A DNA stretch of 10,612 nucleotides from Saprospiraceae bacterium (GTDB taxonomy: Bacteria; Bacteroidota; Bacteroidia; Chitinophagales; Saprospiraceae), in the NCBI GenBank assembly GCA_020436955.1, contig JAGQWW010000060.1, positions 1 through 10,612 of the forward strand. The letters run 5' to 3'. Below the pieces are notes generated by a model. It was given only the letters and a program-made list of their open reading frames with translations, was not told where the DNA came from and searched no databases. The number at the start of each line of letters is the position of its first letter. The stretch's first letter is position 1. The position numbers and the translations under genes were made by a program. Below, one piece after another: positions 1 to 6,446 of this stretch.

Positions 1-2883
1 TATTTTGGTGGCTTCGTAGTAATCCAACCCACTACAATCTTCGTCTATCCCATTGTCTGCGATATCCAATACATCAGGATTAATGCTGGCATCTGCATCA
101 TTGCAGTCACCTTTCCGGTCTACATATCCTATAGGTGCCGTTGTCAAACAAGTGTCCATAGGGAAATCAGGATTTCCGAATCCGTCATTGTCTGTATCCG
201 GATAATAAGTGAAAACGGTGAGTCCGTCATCAGCTAAGCCGTTACAATCATTGTCGATGCCGTCGCAGATCTCTACTCCGTTGGGATTGATAACCTGATC
301 AGCATCGTTACAATCATTTTGATTAGTCACATAACCAGCTAAAGGACTGCTTAAACAGGTGTCGATATAATTGTTGGCATCTCCAAAGCCATCGTTGTCA
401 CTATCAAGGTAGTATGTGAAAACTGTGAGTCCATCATCAGCCAGACCATTACAATCGTTGTCGATGCCATCACAAATTTCTGTTCCATTTGGATTGATAG
501 CACCATTTTGATCGTTGCAATCCATGGCGTTGGTAACGTAACCTGCAGGAGCAGCAGCCAGACAAGTGTCTAACACTCCGGCAGCATCTCCAAAACCATC
601 GCCATCTACATCTTTGAAATAGGTATAAATTGTTAGCCCATCATCGACCATTCCATTGCAGTCATTATCAATGCCATCACAAACCTCTGTTATGTTTGGA
701 TGAATTCCGTTGTTTTGATCATCACAATCCAAATTATTGCTTACAAATCCTGCCGGAGCAGCACTTAGACAAGTGTCAATAGCCTGCAAAGCATCTCCAA
801 ATCCATCCTGATCGATGTCCAGGTAATAAGTATATGTTGTTAGCCCTTCGTCGATATTCCCATCACAATTATTGTCTTTGCCATCACAGATTTCGGGAGC
901 ATCCGGGTAACTGTCAGGGTCATTGTCATCACAATCCACATAATTGTAGTACCCATCCTGATCGCTGTCTTTGAAAAAGTAAGACTCAGCCAACGCCACT
1001 GCATCTTTGGCAATCGCCATACCCATGTGCCTACCGGGCATATCGTCTACCGGAGGATGAATACCTCCCCAAATTCTACTCAAACTACATTGATCGGATG
1101 CATCCTGATAAGTGGCCCACTGTAATTCAATCGTTTCACTTGGGCCCTCTTCAAATACCAGGAACTCATTTTTTACAGCATCAAAGATGCCCATCCCGCC
1201 AGGGAAAAACGGACTACCGGTCAATTCAGTTAATACATCGGCAGCAGTTCGTGAATAGGTTGAATGCCCCGATACATATCCGGCAAATGGTGGTGTCACA
1301 AAGGAAGGTCTTTGGTAAGGCCACCAGTTTTCAGCCAATATCCAACCAACTCCTGCTTCGTCTATCGCTGGATTGCTGATATAATCATGCCCTCGCCAGG
1401 TGTACAATTTTATTTTATTGAGATGCTGATTGTTATTTCCAACTAAAGGATCGCCAGCTTCTACCAATTCGATATATCCGGGAATTAATTTGATACCGCC
1501 CTGAGAATAGTTCGGTAAATTAGGATCGCTTGATTGGCCCTTTTCAGCCATACCTCTAATAGCAGAAATGGGTCGCAAATAATCATACCATCCTTTTACA
1601 CCCCATGATGCAACTGCTGCATCGTGCATGGCGCCACCCAACATAAGATAGGCTTTTACATCCCATTCTAAATCTTCGATAATGGGGCCCTGCCCACGCC
1701 ATCTTCTTTCAAACATAGGATGGTCGTGTACATAATTTATTAAAGTAAACCAGTGACCGGGAGGTGTCTCAGAGTCCGGTCCGTCGGCCCAAAATTCAGC
1801 CAAAACCCTTGCATAATCTCCTCTTCGAACCATCTGAGGCGTATATGGCTGTCCTGTTACCGGATTTTCGTCCCAGCCTCGGCTTTGATCTCCTCCTTCC
1901 GTGTATTTATAAAATTGGTCATATTCGTCAAAAGAAGTTGGTAAAGGTGGATTGTTACCAATACCGGCTGGAGAAATATCCCAGGTAGTGGTATCGGTGG
2001 CGTCGAGATGCGATTGCCAGATGCTAACCATGCTAAAGGCCCAAATGTAAAGGTCTGTACTGGGGCCTCCATTTACCGGATCCATCTGAGGTGGCATACC
2101 CGGGTCGTGGAAAACATAATAGTCGTTACCGTTTCTGTTGTATACTGTTTTATCTTCTTCTTTTAAAGCAAAAGGAACCACCTCTCCCCATTCAGGACTC
2201 AAAAATGTTGGGGTGTTAAAAGGAATTACGTTACCACTTTGATCAATAAAAACATCCAGTGTCAGGGGTTGCCATCTGTTAGGGTCAACCAGGTCAGGAT
2301 TTCCAGGCAAGTCGGTAACCAGGGGAGGGTTGACAGGGCTGTAAAAACGGTTACCATAATTTGCTTGTTCATTAGATCCATCCTGTAAGCCAAAAGAGAT
2401 GATACAATTGGCAATATAATTTCCTAACGCTGCAGGATTTCCGGTTGAATAATCGGTGCCGGTGAAGTTTATGTCATACCCAAGGTCCGCCATTAGGTCA
2501 TTGTAATTGGGTAATAATCGGGCAAAACCTGGCGAATTTCTAAATCGATAACGCAACAATCGATACGCTGCAAATGAAACCGCCTCTTCCCTGGCTGCTT
2601 GTAGGTCTGCAGGAGCCGGGACACCATTAAATGGGCAAAAATATCCGCCTACGGTTTTTCCAAGCAAATAGGTAGTCGCAACAGTATCGTAAGCGGCCCA
2701 TGCATCATACATAGCAATCGAGGTGTGAAATAGGTTGCGCGCATGCACCGTTGGTCGAGCAAAATCATTTCTGATAGACTCCAACAACTCTTCATTCCAT
2801 TGTCTTGCAACGGAATGATCTTGTGCCAAAACTGTTAAATTGGAAACGAGTACTAGACAGATCAAAGGTAAAAAGTACTTCAT
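1..2883 (-). CDS. Secreted vanadium-dependent haloperoxidase-type (PAP2-fold) protein with C-terminal MopE-like repeats; 3' end outside window
   Basis: The minus strand is open from an ATG at 2883-2881 to base 1 (961 codons, no stop), so the C-terminus is missing. Residues 1-20 form a signal peptide ending LTVLA, before QDHSV. The body matches the bacterial vanadium chloroperoxidase/PAP2 family. All three vanadate-site motifs are visible: K430-x6-R437-P438, S538-G539-H540, and S602-R603-x5-H609-x3-D613. These correspond to K353, R360, S402-G403-H404, R490 and H496 of Curvularia chloroperoxidase. F533 lies seven residues before the acid-base His540, the position of Phe397 in that enzyme. Family members oxidise halides with H2O2; some relatives are acid phosphatases, so activity and halide preference cannot be settled here. 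From about residue 640 the chain becomes Asp/Cys-rich repeats. A secretion-type C-terminal domain may follow outside the window, but this is not seen. A TAnnTTTG box lies about 40 nt upstream of the start. The gene diverges from the sigma-factor operon. Confidence 0.88.
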   Translation of the reverse strand, partial: MKYFLPLICLVLVSNLTVLAQDHSVARQWNEELLESIRNDFARPTVHARNLFHTSIAMYDAWAAYDTVATTYLLGKTVGGYFCPFNGVPAPADLQAAREEAVSFAAYRLLRYRFRNSPGFARLLPNYNDLMADLGYDINFTGTDYSTGNPAALGNYIANCIISFGLQDGSNEQANYGNRFYSPVNPPLVTDLPGNPDLVDPNRWQPLTLDVFIDQSGNVIPFNTPTFLSPEWGEVVPFALKEEDKTVYNRNGNDYYVFHDPGMPPQMDPVNGGPSTDLYIWAFSMVSIWQSHLDATDTTTWDISPAGIGNNPPLPTSFDEYDQFYKYTEGGDQSRGWDENPVTGQPYTPQMVRRGDYARVLAEFWADGPDSETPPGHWFTLINYVHDHPMFERRWRGQGPIIEDLEWDVKAYLMLGGAMHDAAVASWGVKGWYDYLRPISAIRGMAEKGQSSDPNLPNYSQGGIKLIPGYIELVEAGDPLVGNNNQHLNKIKLYTWRGHDYISNPAIDEAGVGWILAENWWPYQRPSFVTPPFAGYVSGHSTYSRTAADVLTELTGSPFFPGGMGIFDAVKNEFLVFEEGPSETIELQWATYQDASDQCSLSRIWGGIHPPVDDMPGRHMGMAIAKDAVALAESYFFKDSDQDGYYNYVDCDDNDPDSYPDAPEICDGKDNNCDGNIDEGLTTYTYYLDIDQDGFGDALQAIDTCLSAAPAGFVSNNLDCDDQNNGIHPNITEVCDGIDNDCNGMVDDGLTIYTYFKDVDGDGFGDAAGVLDTCLAAAPAGYVTNAMDCNDQNGAINPNGTEICDGIDNDCNGLADDGLTVFTYYLDSDNDGFGDANNYIDTCLSSPLAGYVTNQNDCNDADQVINPNGVEICDGIDNDCNGLADDGLTVFTYYPDTDNDGFGNPDFPMDTCLTTAPIGYVDRKGDCNDADASINPDVLDIADNGIDEDCSGLDYYEATKI
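61..888 (-). repeat. Four tandem 207-bp units coding 69-residue MopE-like metal-binding repeats
   Basis: Within the haloperoxidase gene, four in-frame units of exactly 207 bp begin at Cys codons for residues 666, 735, 804 and 873. Each unit runs CDGxDNxCxG, xxDxGLTxxTY, an acidic DxDxDGFG loop, DTC, then APxGYV and a DC. That gives four conserved cysteines per unit and one calcium-type loop like those of thrombospondin type 3. A shorter acidic lead-in precedes unit 1. A variant fifth unit starts at residue 942, where the first Cys is Ala and the text reads DNGIDEDCSG, as capping repeats often do. The pattern fits the putative metal-binding motif family named after MopE. Likely roles are an extended, calcium-stabilised stalk or metal binding, by inference. 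Nucleotide identity between units 3 and 4 is visibly high, suggesting recent duplication or gene conversion. Confidence 0.9.
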
Positions 2884-2923
2884 GGAAAGGTTTTTTCATT
2901 CTGGTGATTCAAGGTCAAGTTAA

Positions 2924-2931
2924 CAAATATA
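2924..2931 (-). promoter_or_regulatory. Candidate -7 box for the haloperoxidase gene
   Basis: Read on the minus strand this is TATATTTG, an exact match to the Bacteroidota -7 consensus TAnnTTTG. It would place the transcript start near 2918 and leave a leader of about 35 nt before the ATG at 2883. No TTG-type -33 element is found at the usual 19-nt spacing, so this rests on one box only. Confidence 0.4.
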
Positions 2932-2933
2932 CA

Positions 2934-2956
2934 AAAAGCATAAGCTTATTGCTTTT
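2934..2956. repeat. Near-perfect inverted repeat in the divergent intergenic region
   Basis: The arms AAAAGCATAAG (2934-2944) and CTTATTGCTTTT (2945-2956) are complementary apart from one extra T, centred on an AAGCTT core. The repeat lies immediately upstream of the minus-strand -7 box and overlaps the start of a possible plus-strand promoter. It could be an operator for a dimeric regulator or simply an AT-rich palindrome; no regulator gene in the window points to one answer. Confidence 0.45.
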
Positions 2957-2977
2957 ATGATCAATGCTTTACTCTTG
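2949..2977 (+). promoter_or_regulatory. Possible housekeeping-type promoter upstream of the sigma gene
   Basis: A TTG at 2949-2951 is followed after 18 nt by TACTCTTG (2970-2977), one mismatch from TAnnTTTG. Transcription would start near 2984, downstream of the ATG at 2964. This argues against that longer start for the sigma factor. The match is weak and competes with the ECF-type motif further downstream. Confidence 0.2.
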
Positions 2978-2999
2978 TTTGGAAAAAATATGTTTTTTC

Positions 3000-3029
3000 A
3001 TGCAACCTTTAATCAACGCAGATTACCTA
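3000..3029 (+). promoter_or_regulatory. Candidate ECF-type promoter of the sigma-factor operon (motif copy 1)
   Basis: ATGCAACCTTT (3000-3010) and ACCTA (3025-3029) are separated by 14 nt. The same two words with the same spacing recur at 5195-5224, upstream of the lipoprotein gene. The AAC core in the first half and about 18 nt from AACC to CCTA fit the general layout of ECF -35 and -10 elements. Transcription would begin near 3036, giving a short leader before the ATG at 3051. The simplest reading is autoregulation by the adjacent ECF sigma factor, which is inference. Confidence 0.45.
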
Positions 3030-3050
3030 TATCCTTGCTACCTTGTATGT

Positions 3051-3587
3051 ATGACTACACCGATGCAGCATCTATTGGGAGACTGTCTTAAGGGAGACAG
3101 GGTTGCCCAACGATCGTTCTATGAGCATTTTAAAGGCAAAATGTTCATGGTCTGTTTGCGCTATGCGGATAATCGGGAAGATGCTGAAGATATATTGCAG
3201 GAGGGTTTTGTAAAAGTCTTTCGCGATTTGCATCAATACAAAAACGAAGGGAGCCTGGAAGGTTGGATAAGGAAGGTGGTGGTAAATGTGGCGCTTCAAT
3301 TTTTAAAAAGGAAACACAGAAATAATTTAAAAAGAGAAGAAGCAAAGCTGGATTGGTGGGAAAATGACCCCATGGAAGAGTTCCAACAAGAAAGAATTGA
3401 CATGGTGTTGAAAGCAATGCAGGAAATGCCGGTTGGATTTCGAACGGTTTTAAACCTGCACATTTTGGAAGGGTACCAGCACAAAGAGATAGCCGATATG
3501 TTGGAAATTTCAATTGGCACCTCCAAATCCCAGCTCAACCGTGCAAAAGCATTTTTAAAAAGTAAAATTGAGAAAAGTCTTTTATAG
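3051..3587 (+). CDS. ECF-family RNA polymerase sigma factor
   Basis: This 178-residue protein has the two-domain plan of ECF sigma factors. Region 2 (about residues 22-90) contains YADNREDAEDILQEGFVKVF, the core-binding and -10 recognition helix set. Region 4 (about 115-165) has the helix-turn-helix EGYQHKEIADMLEISIGTSKS, which reads the -35 element. The frame stays open upstream to an ATG at 2964 (207 residues). I prefer the ATG at 3051 because the domain begins there, the length is typical, and the candidate promoters would start transcription downstream of 2964. ATG 3063 is also possible. The next gene starts 11 nt after the stop, as expected for a sigma/anti-sigma pair. It directs RNA polymerase to a small set of promoters; the signal is unknown. 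Family assignment is firm, but the ECF subgroup is not assigned. Confidence 0.93.
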   Translation: MTTPMQHLLGDCLKGDRVAQRSFYEHFKGKMFMVCLRYADNREDAEDILQEGFVKVFRDLHQYKNEGSLEGWIRKVVVNVALQFLKRKHRNNLKREEAKLDWWENDPMEEFQQERIDMVLKAMQEMPVGFRTVLNLHILEGYQHKEIADMLEISIGTSKSQLNRAKAFLKSKIEKSLL

Positions 3588-3598
3588 GAGTTTTTACA

Positions 3599-5179
3599 AT
3601 GGAAACATTTAACGAAAAGGACGGATTGGATAAATTTCTTCGCAACACCTTTGATGGTGCAGAGGATACGCCATCTAACGATTTGTGGGACAAGATTGCT
3701 TCAGATTTGAATACACCTGAAGACAAAAAACGGCCTCTTATTATATGGTGGTTAGGCGCAGCTGTTGTGATCCTGATAGGCTTGTTAATTGCTCAGCATT
3801 TTTATTATCAGGATAAGGTAAAGGCAGCTCAAAAAGTTGCTGCAAAGCAGGAAGTTCAGTCCAGACAAGAAGCATCTGAATCTACTTTTGAAAACAAAGC
3901 CCCAACTGAAGAAAAGCTTGAGGTAAATCCAAATATTGAAAGTGAAAATTCCCGGCTAAATGACTTAAGTCCGGAATCAAATGAAAGTTCGACCCCGAAA
4001 AATCCTGGTTTTAATTCCCAAATAAAAATACAGGATAAAAAAGCAGCTAAGCCTGCTCAAATTGGTAAATCGGGCGAAAATCAACCCCAGTTTGTAACGG
4101 AAAAACAATTGGTATCAGGGCCAACAGGAACAACTGAAACCTCCATTTCAAGCACTCCTGTAGAGCAACCTGAATTGAAAATTGCAGCTCCGATTGCAAA
4201 TACAAACCAGACAGAGGTCGGTGCCGGGAATATCCTTTCGAGCCAGCAAGTTGTAAGAATGGACCTGTTATCGGAAAAAGGTTTTCCGATTTTTGCCAGC
4301 TATAATGATTTTGCACTTTCAAAGTTTGCTACCGTCATTAGTCCTTTTAGAGCTGCGAATTCAACGGCAAAAAATGCAGTTGATTGGGAGGTGGGTGCCA
4401 TGACTCAATTTGCAAAAACCAATCTGTCTTTATCTGCGGAGACCATTTTGACGCCTGTCAACAGGGCTTTGCGAATAAAATTGGAACAAGAGTCTGGCAA
4501 GACCCAATGGCACGGGGTTCAGATAAAAGCTGTTTTTAATGACCGTTTTCAAGTGCAATCCGGATTAGCATACCAACAAACAGACCTGGTAATCAATCAT
4601 AAATCTGCTATTAATTACAGTGAGCGCCTACGATTTACCCCACCTAATTGGCCGGGAAGAGATTCTACCTTGTCTGATTACAGATACCGTGTCCCTACAA
4701 CATCCGGTGTGTATGAAGTAACTGTTAGAGCCTCTGATGTGGATCAAAGAAGGCCAATACCCGATACCGAGATCTTATTATTCAACCAGGTGATTGCTGA
4801 AAAGACTACCTTTTTGTCTATACCATTCTCCATTGGCTATAAGCAGCCGTTGGGTAAATGGTCATTGTCAGGCAATGCCGGTCTTTGGACCAATTTCCTT
4901 TTGAAAAATGAAATTTCCCTTGAAAGGGTGGAGTCGCTCAATCGTCGTTTCATGGTATCGAGAAGATTGGCCCAGCCACAATTTGTAAAGACAGACTTAC
5001 GACAGGTAACGCTTGATTATTCGATATCGGCACAGGCTTCCTATGACTTGTTACCCGGATGGTCCATCTATGCCGGACCGGTTTGGGTAGGTAGTATTGT
5101 TCAAAAAAATAAAAATGCTCTTATCCAATCCAGCCTGGAATCTTTAGGTGTAACGGGAGGCTTTTTTGTTAAATTTTAA
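3599..5179 (+). CDS. Single-TM envelope protein with C-terminal outer-membrane-beta-barrel-like domain; candidate anti-sigma/sensor
   Basis: The protein has 526 residues. Residues 1-46 are acidic and probably cytoplasmic, with a PSNDLWDKI motif (about 26-33) of the kind seen in Bacteroidota sigma-partner proteins. One hydrophobic helix (about 47-66, IIWWLGAAVVILIGLLIAQ) would cross the inner membrane. Residues 71-215 form a Q/K/E/S/N/P-rich, probably disordered linker. Residues 220-526 show alternating beta-strand patterns and end in GGFFVKF with a terminal Phe, like small outer-membrane beta-barrel domains. There is no cleavable signal peptide. Its position directly after the ECF sigma gene suggests that the short N-terminus binds the sigma factor and the rest senses the envelope. 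It does not look like FecR or a zinc anti-sigma factor: no HxxxCxxC motif is present. Both the anti-sigma role and the barrel assignment are inference. Confidence 0.72.
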   Translation: METFNEKDGLDKFLRNTFDGAEDTPSNDLWDKIASDLNTPEDKKRPLIIWWLGAAVVILIGLLIAQHFYYQDKVKAAQKVAAKQEVQSRQEASESTFENKAPTEEKLEVNPNIESENSRLNDLSPESNESSTPKNPGFNSQIKIQDKKAAKPAQIGKSGENQPQFVTEKQLVSGPTGTTETSISSTPVEQPELKIAAPIANTNQTEVGAGNILSSQQVVRMDLLSEKGFPIFASYNDFALSKFATVISPFRAANSTAKNAVDWEVGAMTQFAKTNLSLSAETILTPVNRALRIKLEQESGKTQWHGVQIKAVFNDRFQVQSGLAYQQTDLVINHKSAINYSERLRFTPPNWPGRDSTLSDYRYRVPTTSGVYEVTVRASDVDQRRPIPDTEILLFNQVIAEKTTFLSIPFSIGYKQPLGKWSLSGNAGLWTNFLLKNEISLERVESLNRRFMVSRRLAQPQFVKTDLRQVTLDYSISAQASYDLLPGWSIYAGPVWVGSIVQKNKNALIQSSLESLGVTGGFFVKF

Positions 5180-5194
5180 GATTGTTTTTTTTGG

Positions 5195-5224
5195 ATGCAA
5201 CCTTTTTTAAAAGGCAGGAACCTA
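5195..5224 (+). promoter_or_regulatory. Candidate ECF-type promoter of the lipoprotein gene (motif copy 2)
   Basis: ATGCAACCTTT (5195-5205) and ACCTA (5220-5224) repeat the words and the 14-nt gap found upstream of the sigma gene, while the intervening bases differ. Transcription would start near 5231, leaving about 67 nt before the preferred ATG at 5298. The element sits in the 118-nt gap after the anti-sigma candidate, so the lipoprotein could be transcribed separately as a target of the sigma factor. A short palindrome, CCTTTTTTAAAAGG (5201-5214), overlaps the motif. Confidence 0.42.
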
Positions 5225-5297
5225 AGAAGATATAAAAGAGGAATAGCTATTACCCCTTGATTTCCAAATGAATTTTTTACCTAAACAACATCACTTT

Positions 5298-5870
5298 ATG
5301 AAAAACAAAATTTTGATAGTACTGGCTGTAGCAGTAGTCGGATTTATCATCTCCTGTGAAAAAGAATCAGTGAATCCCCAAACAACCGAATTGTTAGCCA
5401 CCGGTGGTGGTGGAGTAGGAGAAGATGGTGGTGATGGCACAGCAGAAAGCAGAATACCATGCTTGAGAGGTACGCAAATCAGACCTGCACAATTGCCTGC
5501 TAATGTGCTTAGACTTTTGAATGCAAGGTTTCCTGACCTGACCATCGATTATGTAATTGCTAATCGTGAAAGAGGGTATGCAGTAGCTATGTCAAACGGA
5601 TTGGTTTTATTGTTTGATACAGATGGCGAATTTGTAAAAGTTTGCCGCAGACCTCGTCCAGACAGAGATTCTACCATGACCAATGGTCCAAGAGATACCA
5701 TTATGCATGGTCCAAGAGATACCATTCGCGGTCCAAGAGATACCATAAGAGGCCCACGTGGTCCTAGAGACACCACAATCTGGGGTCCAAGAGATACAAC
5801 CAGAGGTCCAAGAGACACTATCCGCGGCCCAAGAGGTCCTAGAGGCCCACGCGGAGGCGGACCTAGATAA
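5298..5870 (+). CDS. Lipoprotein with PepSY-like domain and arginine-rich GPRDT repeat tail
   Basis: From the ATG at 5298 the product has 190 residues and begins with a lipoprotein signal (MKNKILIVLA, lipobox IISC, lipidated Cys20). An in-frame ATG at 5268 would add ten residues that spoil the signal, so it is not preferred. After a Gly-rich stretch (36-47) comes a region from about 66 to 115 resembling the PepSY-like fold: LPANVLRLLNARFPDLTIDY, an AVAMSNGLVLLFD core and DGEFVKV. Two cysteines (55, 116) flank it and could pair. Residues 130-190 are a low-complexity tail with eleven GPR triplets, six of them GPRDT, rich in Arg and lacking Lys. I know no function for this tail; binding to polyanions such as polysaccharide, LPS or nucleic acid is a guess from its charge. 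It lies between an ECF-type promoter motif and a strong terminator, so it is probably monocistronic. Confidence 0.8.
   Translation: MKNKILIVLAVAVVGFIISCEKESVNPQTTELLATGGGGVGEDGGDGTAESRIPCLRGTQIRPAQLPANVLRLLNARFPDLTIDYVIANRERGYAVAMSNGLVLLFDTDGEFVKVCRRPRPDRDSTMTNGPRDTIMHGPRDTIRGPRDTIRGPRGPRDTTIWGPRDTTRGPRDTIRGPRGPRGPRGGGPR
5685..5867 (+). repeat. Degenerate GPRDT-coding minisatellite at the 3' end of the lipoprotein gene
   Basis: The DNA repeats units of mostly 21-24 bp of the type GGTCCAAGAGATACCAT, coding GPRDTI plus one to three variable residues (R, MH, TIW). Shorter GPR-only units appear at three places, and the end reads GPRGPRGPRGGGPR. Copies differ mainly at third codon positions, so the peptide rather than the DNA sequence appears to be conserved. 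Such arrays may change copy number by slippage. Confidence 0.85.
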
Positions 5871-5894
5871 GAATTACGATTTACCAAATTTTTG

Positions 5895-5927
5895 AAAGGG
5901 AATCAGTTTAGACTGGTTCCCTTTTTT
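5895..5927 (+). terminator. Rho-independent terminator of the lipoprotein gene
   Basis: AAAGGGAATCAG (5895-5906) pairs with CTGGTTCCCTTT (5913-5924) over 12 positions, including one G-U pair, around a six-base loop. A run of six T (5922-5927) follows. It lies 24 nt after the lipoprotein stop and separates that gene from the next transcription unit. The A-rich left side also gives it some bidirectional character. Confidence 0.88.
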
Positions 5928-6021
5928 AATACATTTTTAGGACTTTGAAATACTTATTTTGAATATTTTTACGGGCTTTTTAAACCAATTATTGACCAGT
6001 GAATCTAACGCAGAAAGAATT

Positions 6022-6417
6022 ATGAAAAGGTTGAAATTGTTTTTCATTGGAATTGCCTTTTTAATGGTATCCTCAAGTTTAATGGCTCAGCGTGGAGGCA
6101 TCCAAAAATCGCCTGAAGAATGGGCAACGGAACAGACCGGCTACATGGAAGAGCAATTGGTTTTATCTACCGCTCAAAAGGAGAAATTATACGCGGCCAA
6201 TCTGGACTTTGCCAATAAGGCAAAAGCTGTAAGAGAAGATGAGACCATTGAAAGAGGTATGATACGTGAGAAGATGCAGGAATTGAGAGAAGAGAATGAT
6301 CTGGAAGTACAAAAATACCTAACGCAGGAACAGTGGGAAAAGTGGTTAGCATTTAAAAGTGAAATGCTGGAACAACGTTTCCGCCAGAATAAAGTGAAAG
6401 AAAACTCGAAAGGCTAA
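6022..6417 (+). CDS. Spy/CpxP-like periplasmic protein with two LTxxQ-type motifs
   Basis: The preferred ATG at 6022 gives 131 residues with a clear signal peptide (MKRLKLFFIGIAFLMVSSS, cleavage after LMA). An in-frame ATG at 5959 would put 21 unrelated residues before it. The mature part is almost entirely charged alpha-helix with no cysteine. It holds L48-STAQ52 and L100-TQEQ104, matching the paired LTxxQ motifs of the Spy/CpxP family. In Proteobacteria these small periplasmic proteins act as ATP-independent chaperones or restrain envelope-stress and metal-sensing systems. The family is highly divergent, so this is a structural-class call. The next gene starts 30 nt downstream with no terminator between, so the two are probably co-transcribed. 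Its place after an ECF system fits an envelope-stress role, which is inference. Confidence 0.72.
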   Translation: MKRLKLFFIGIAFLMVSSSLMAQRGGIQKSPEEWATEQTGYMEEQLVLSTAQKEKLYAANLDFANKAKAVREDETIERGMIREKMQELREENDLEVQKYLTQEQWEKWLAFKSEMLEQRFRQNKVKENSKG

Positions 6418-6446
6418 TATCGGTTCGATCCGGCTAAAAAAATTGT

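Noticed and set aside
61..888. Regular repeats as a CRISPR array
   Set aside because: The 207-bp units are in-frame coding repeats with conserved Cys/Asp codons, not short identical repeats with unique spacers.
1098..2072. Several short open frames on both strands inside the haloperoxidase gene
   Set aside because: They lie in other frames of a continuous 961-codon reading frame with a signal peptide and full active-site motifs, and encode no recognisable domain.
2964..3050. Longer N-terminus for the sigma factor from the ATG at 2964
   Set aside because: The extra 29 residues are Cys- and aromatic-rich, fall outside the ECF domain, and would start upstream of the likely transcript starts.
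5201..5214. Palindrome CCTTTTTTAAAAGG as a terminator for the sigma operon
   Set aside because: The stem is short and AT-rich, has a two-base loop and no T-run after it, and it overlaps the shared promoter-like motif.
5549..5887. Antisense open frame of 112 codons rich in GPLGP and VSLGP opposite the lipoprotein gene
   Set aside because: It is the mirror of the GPRDT repeat, lacks its own signal or domain, and overlaps a well-supported lipoprotein gene on the other strand.
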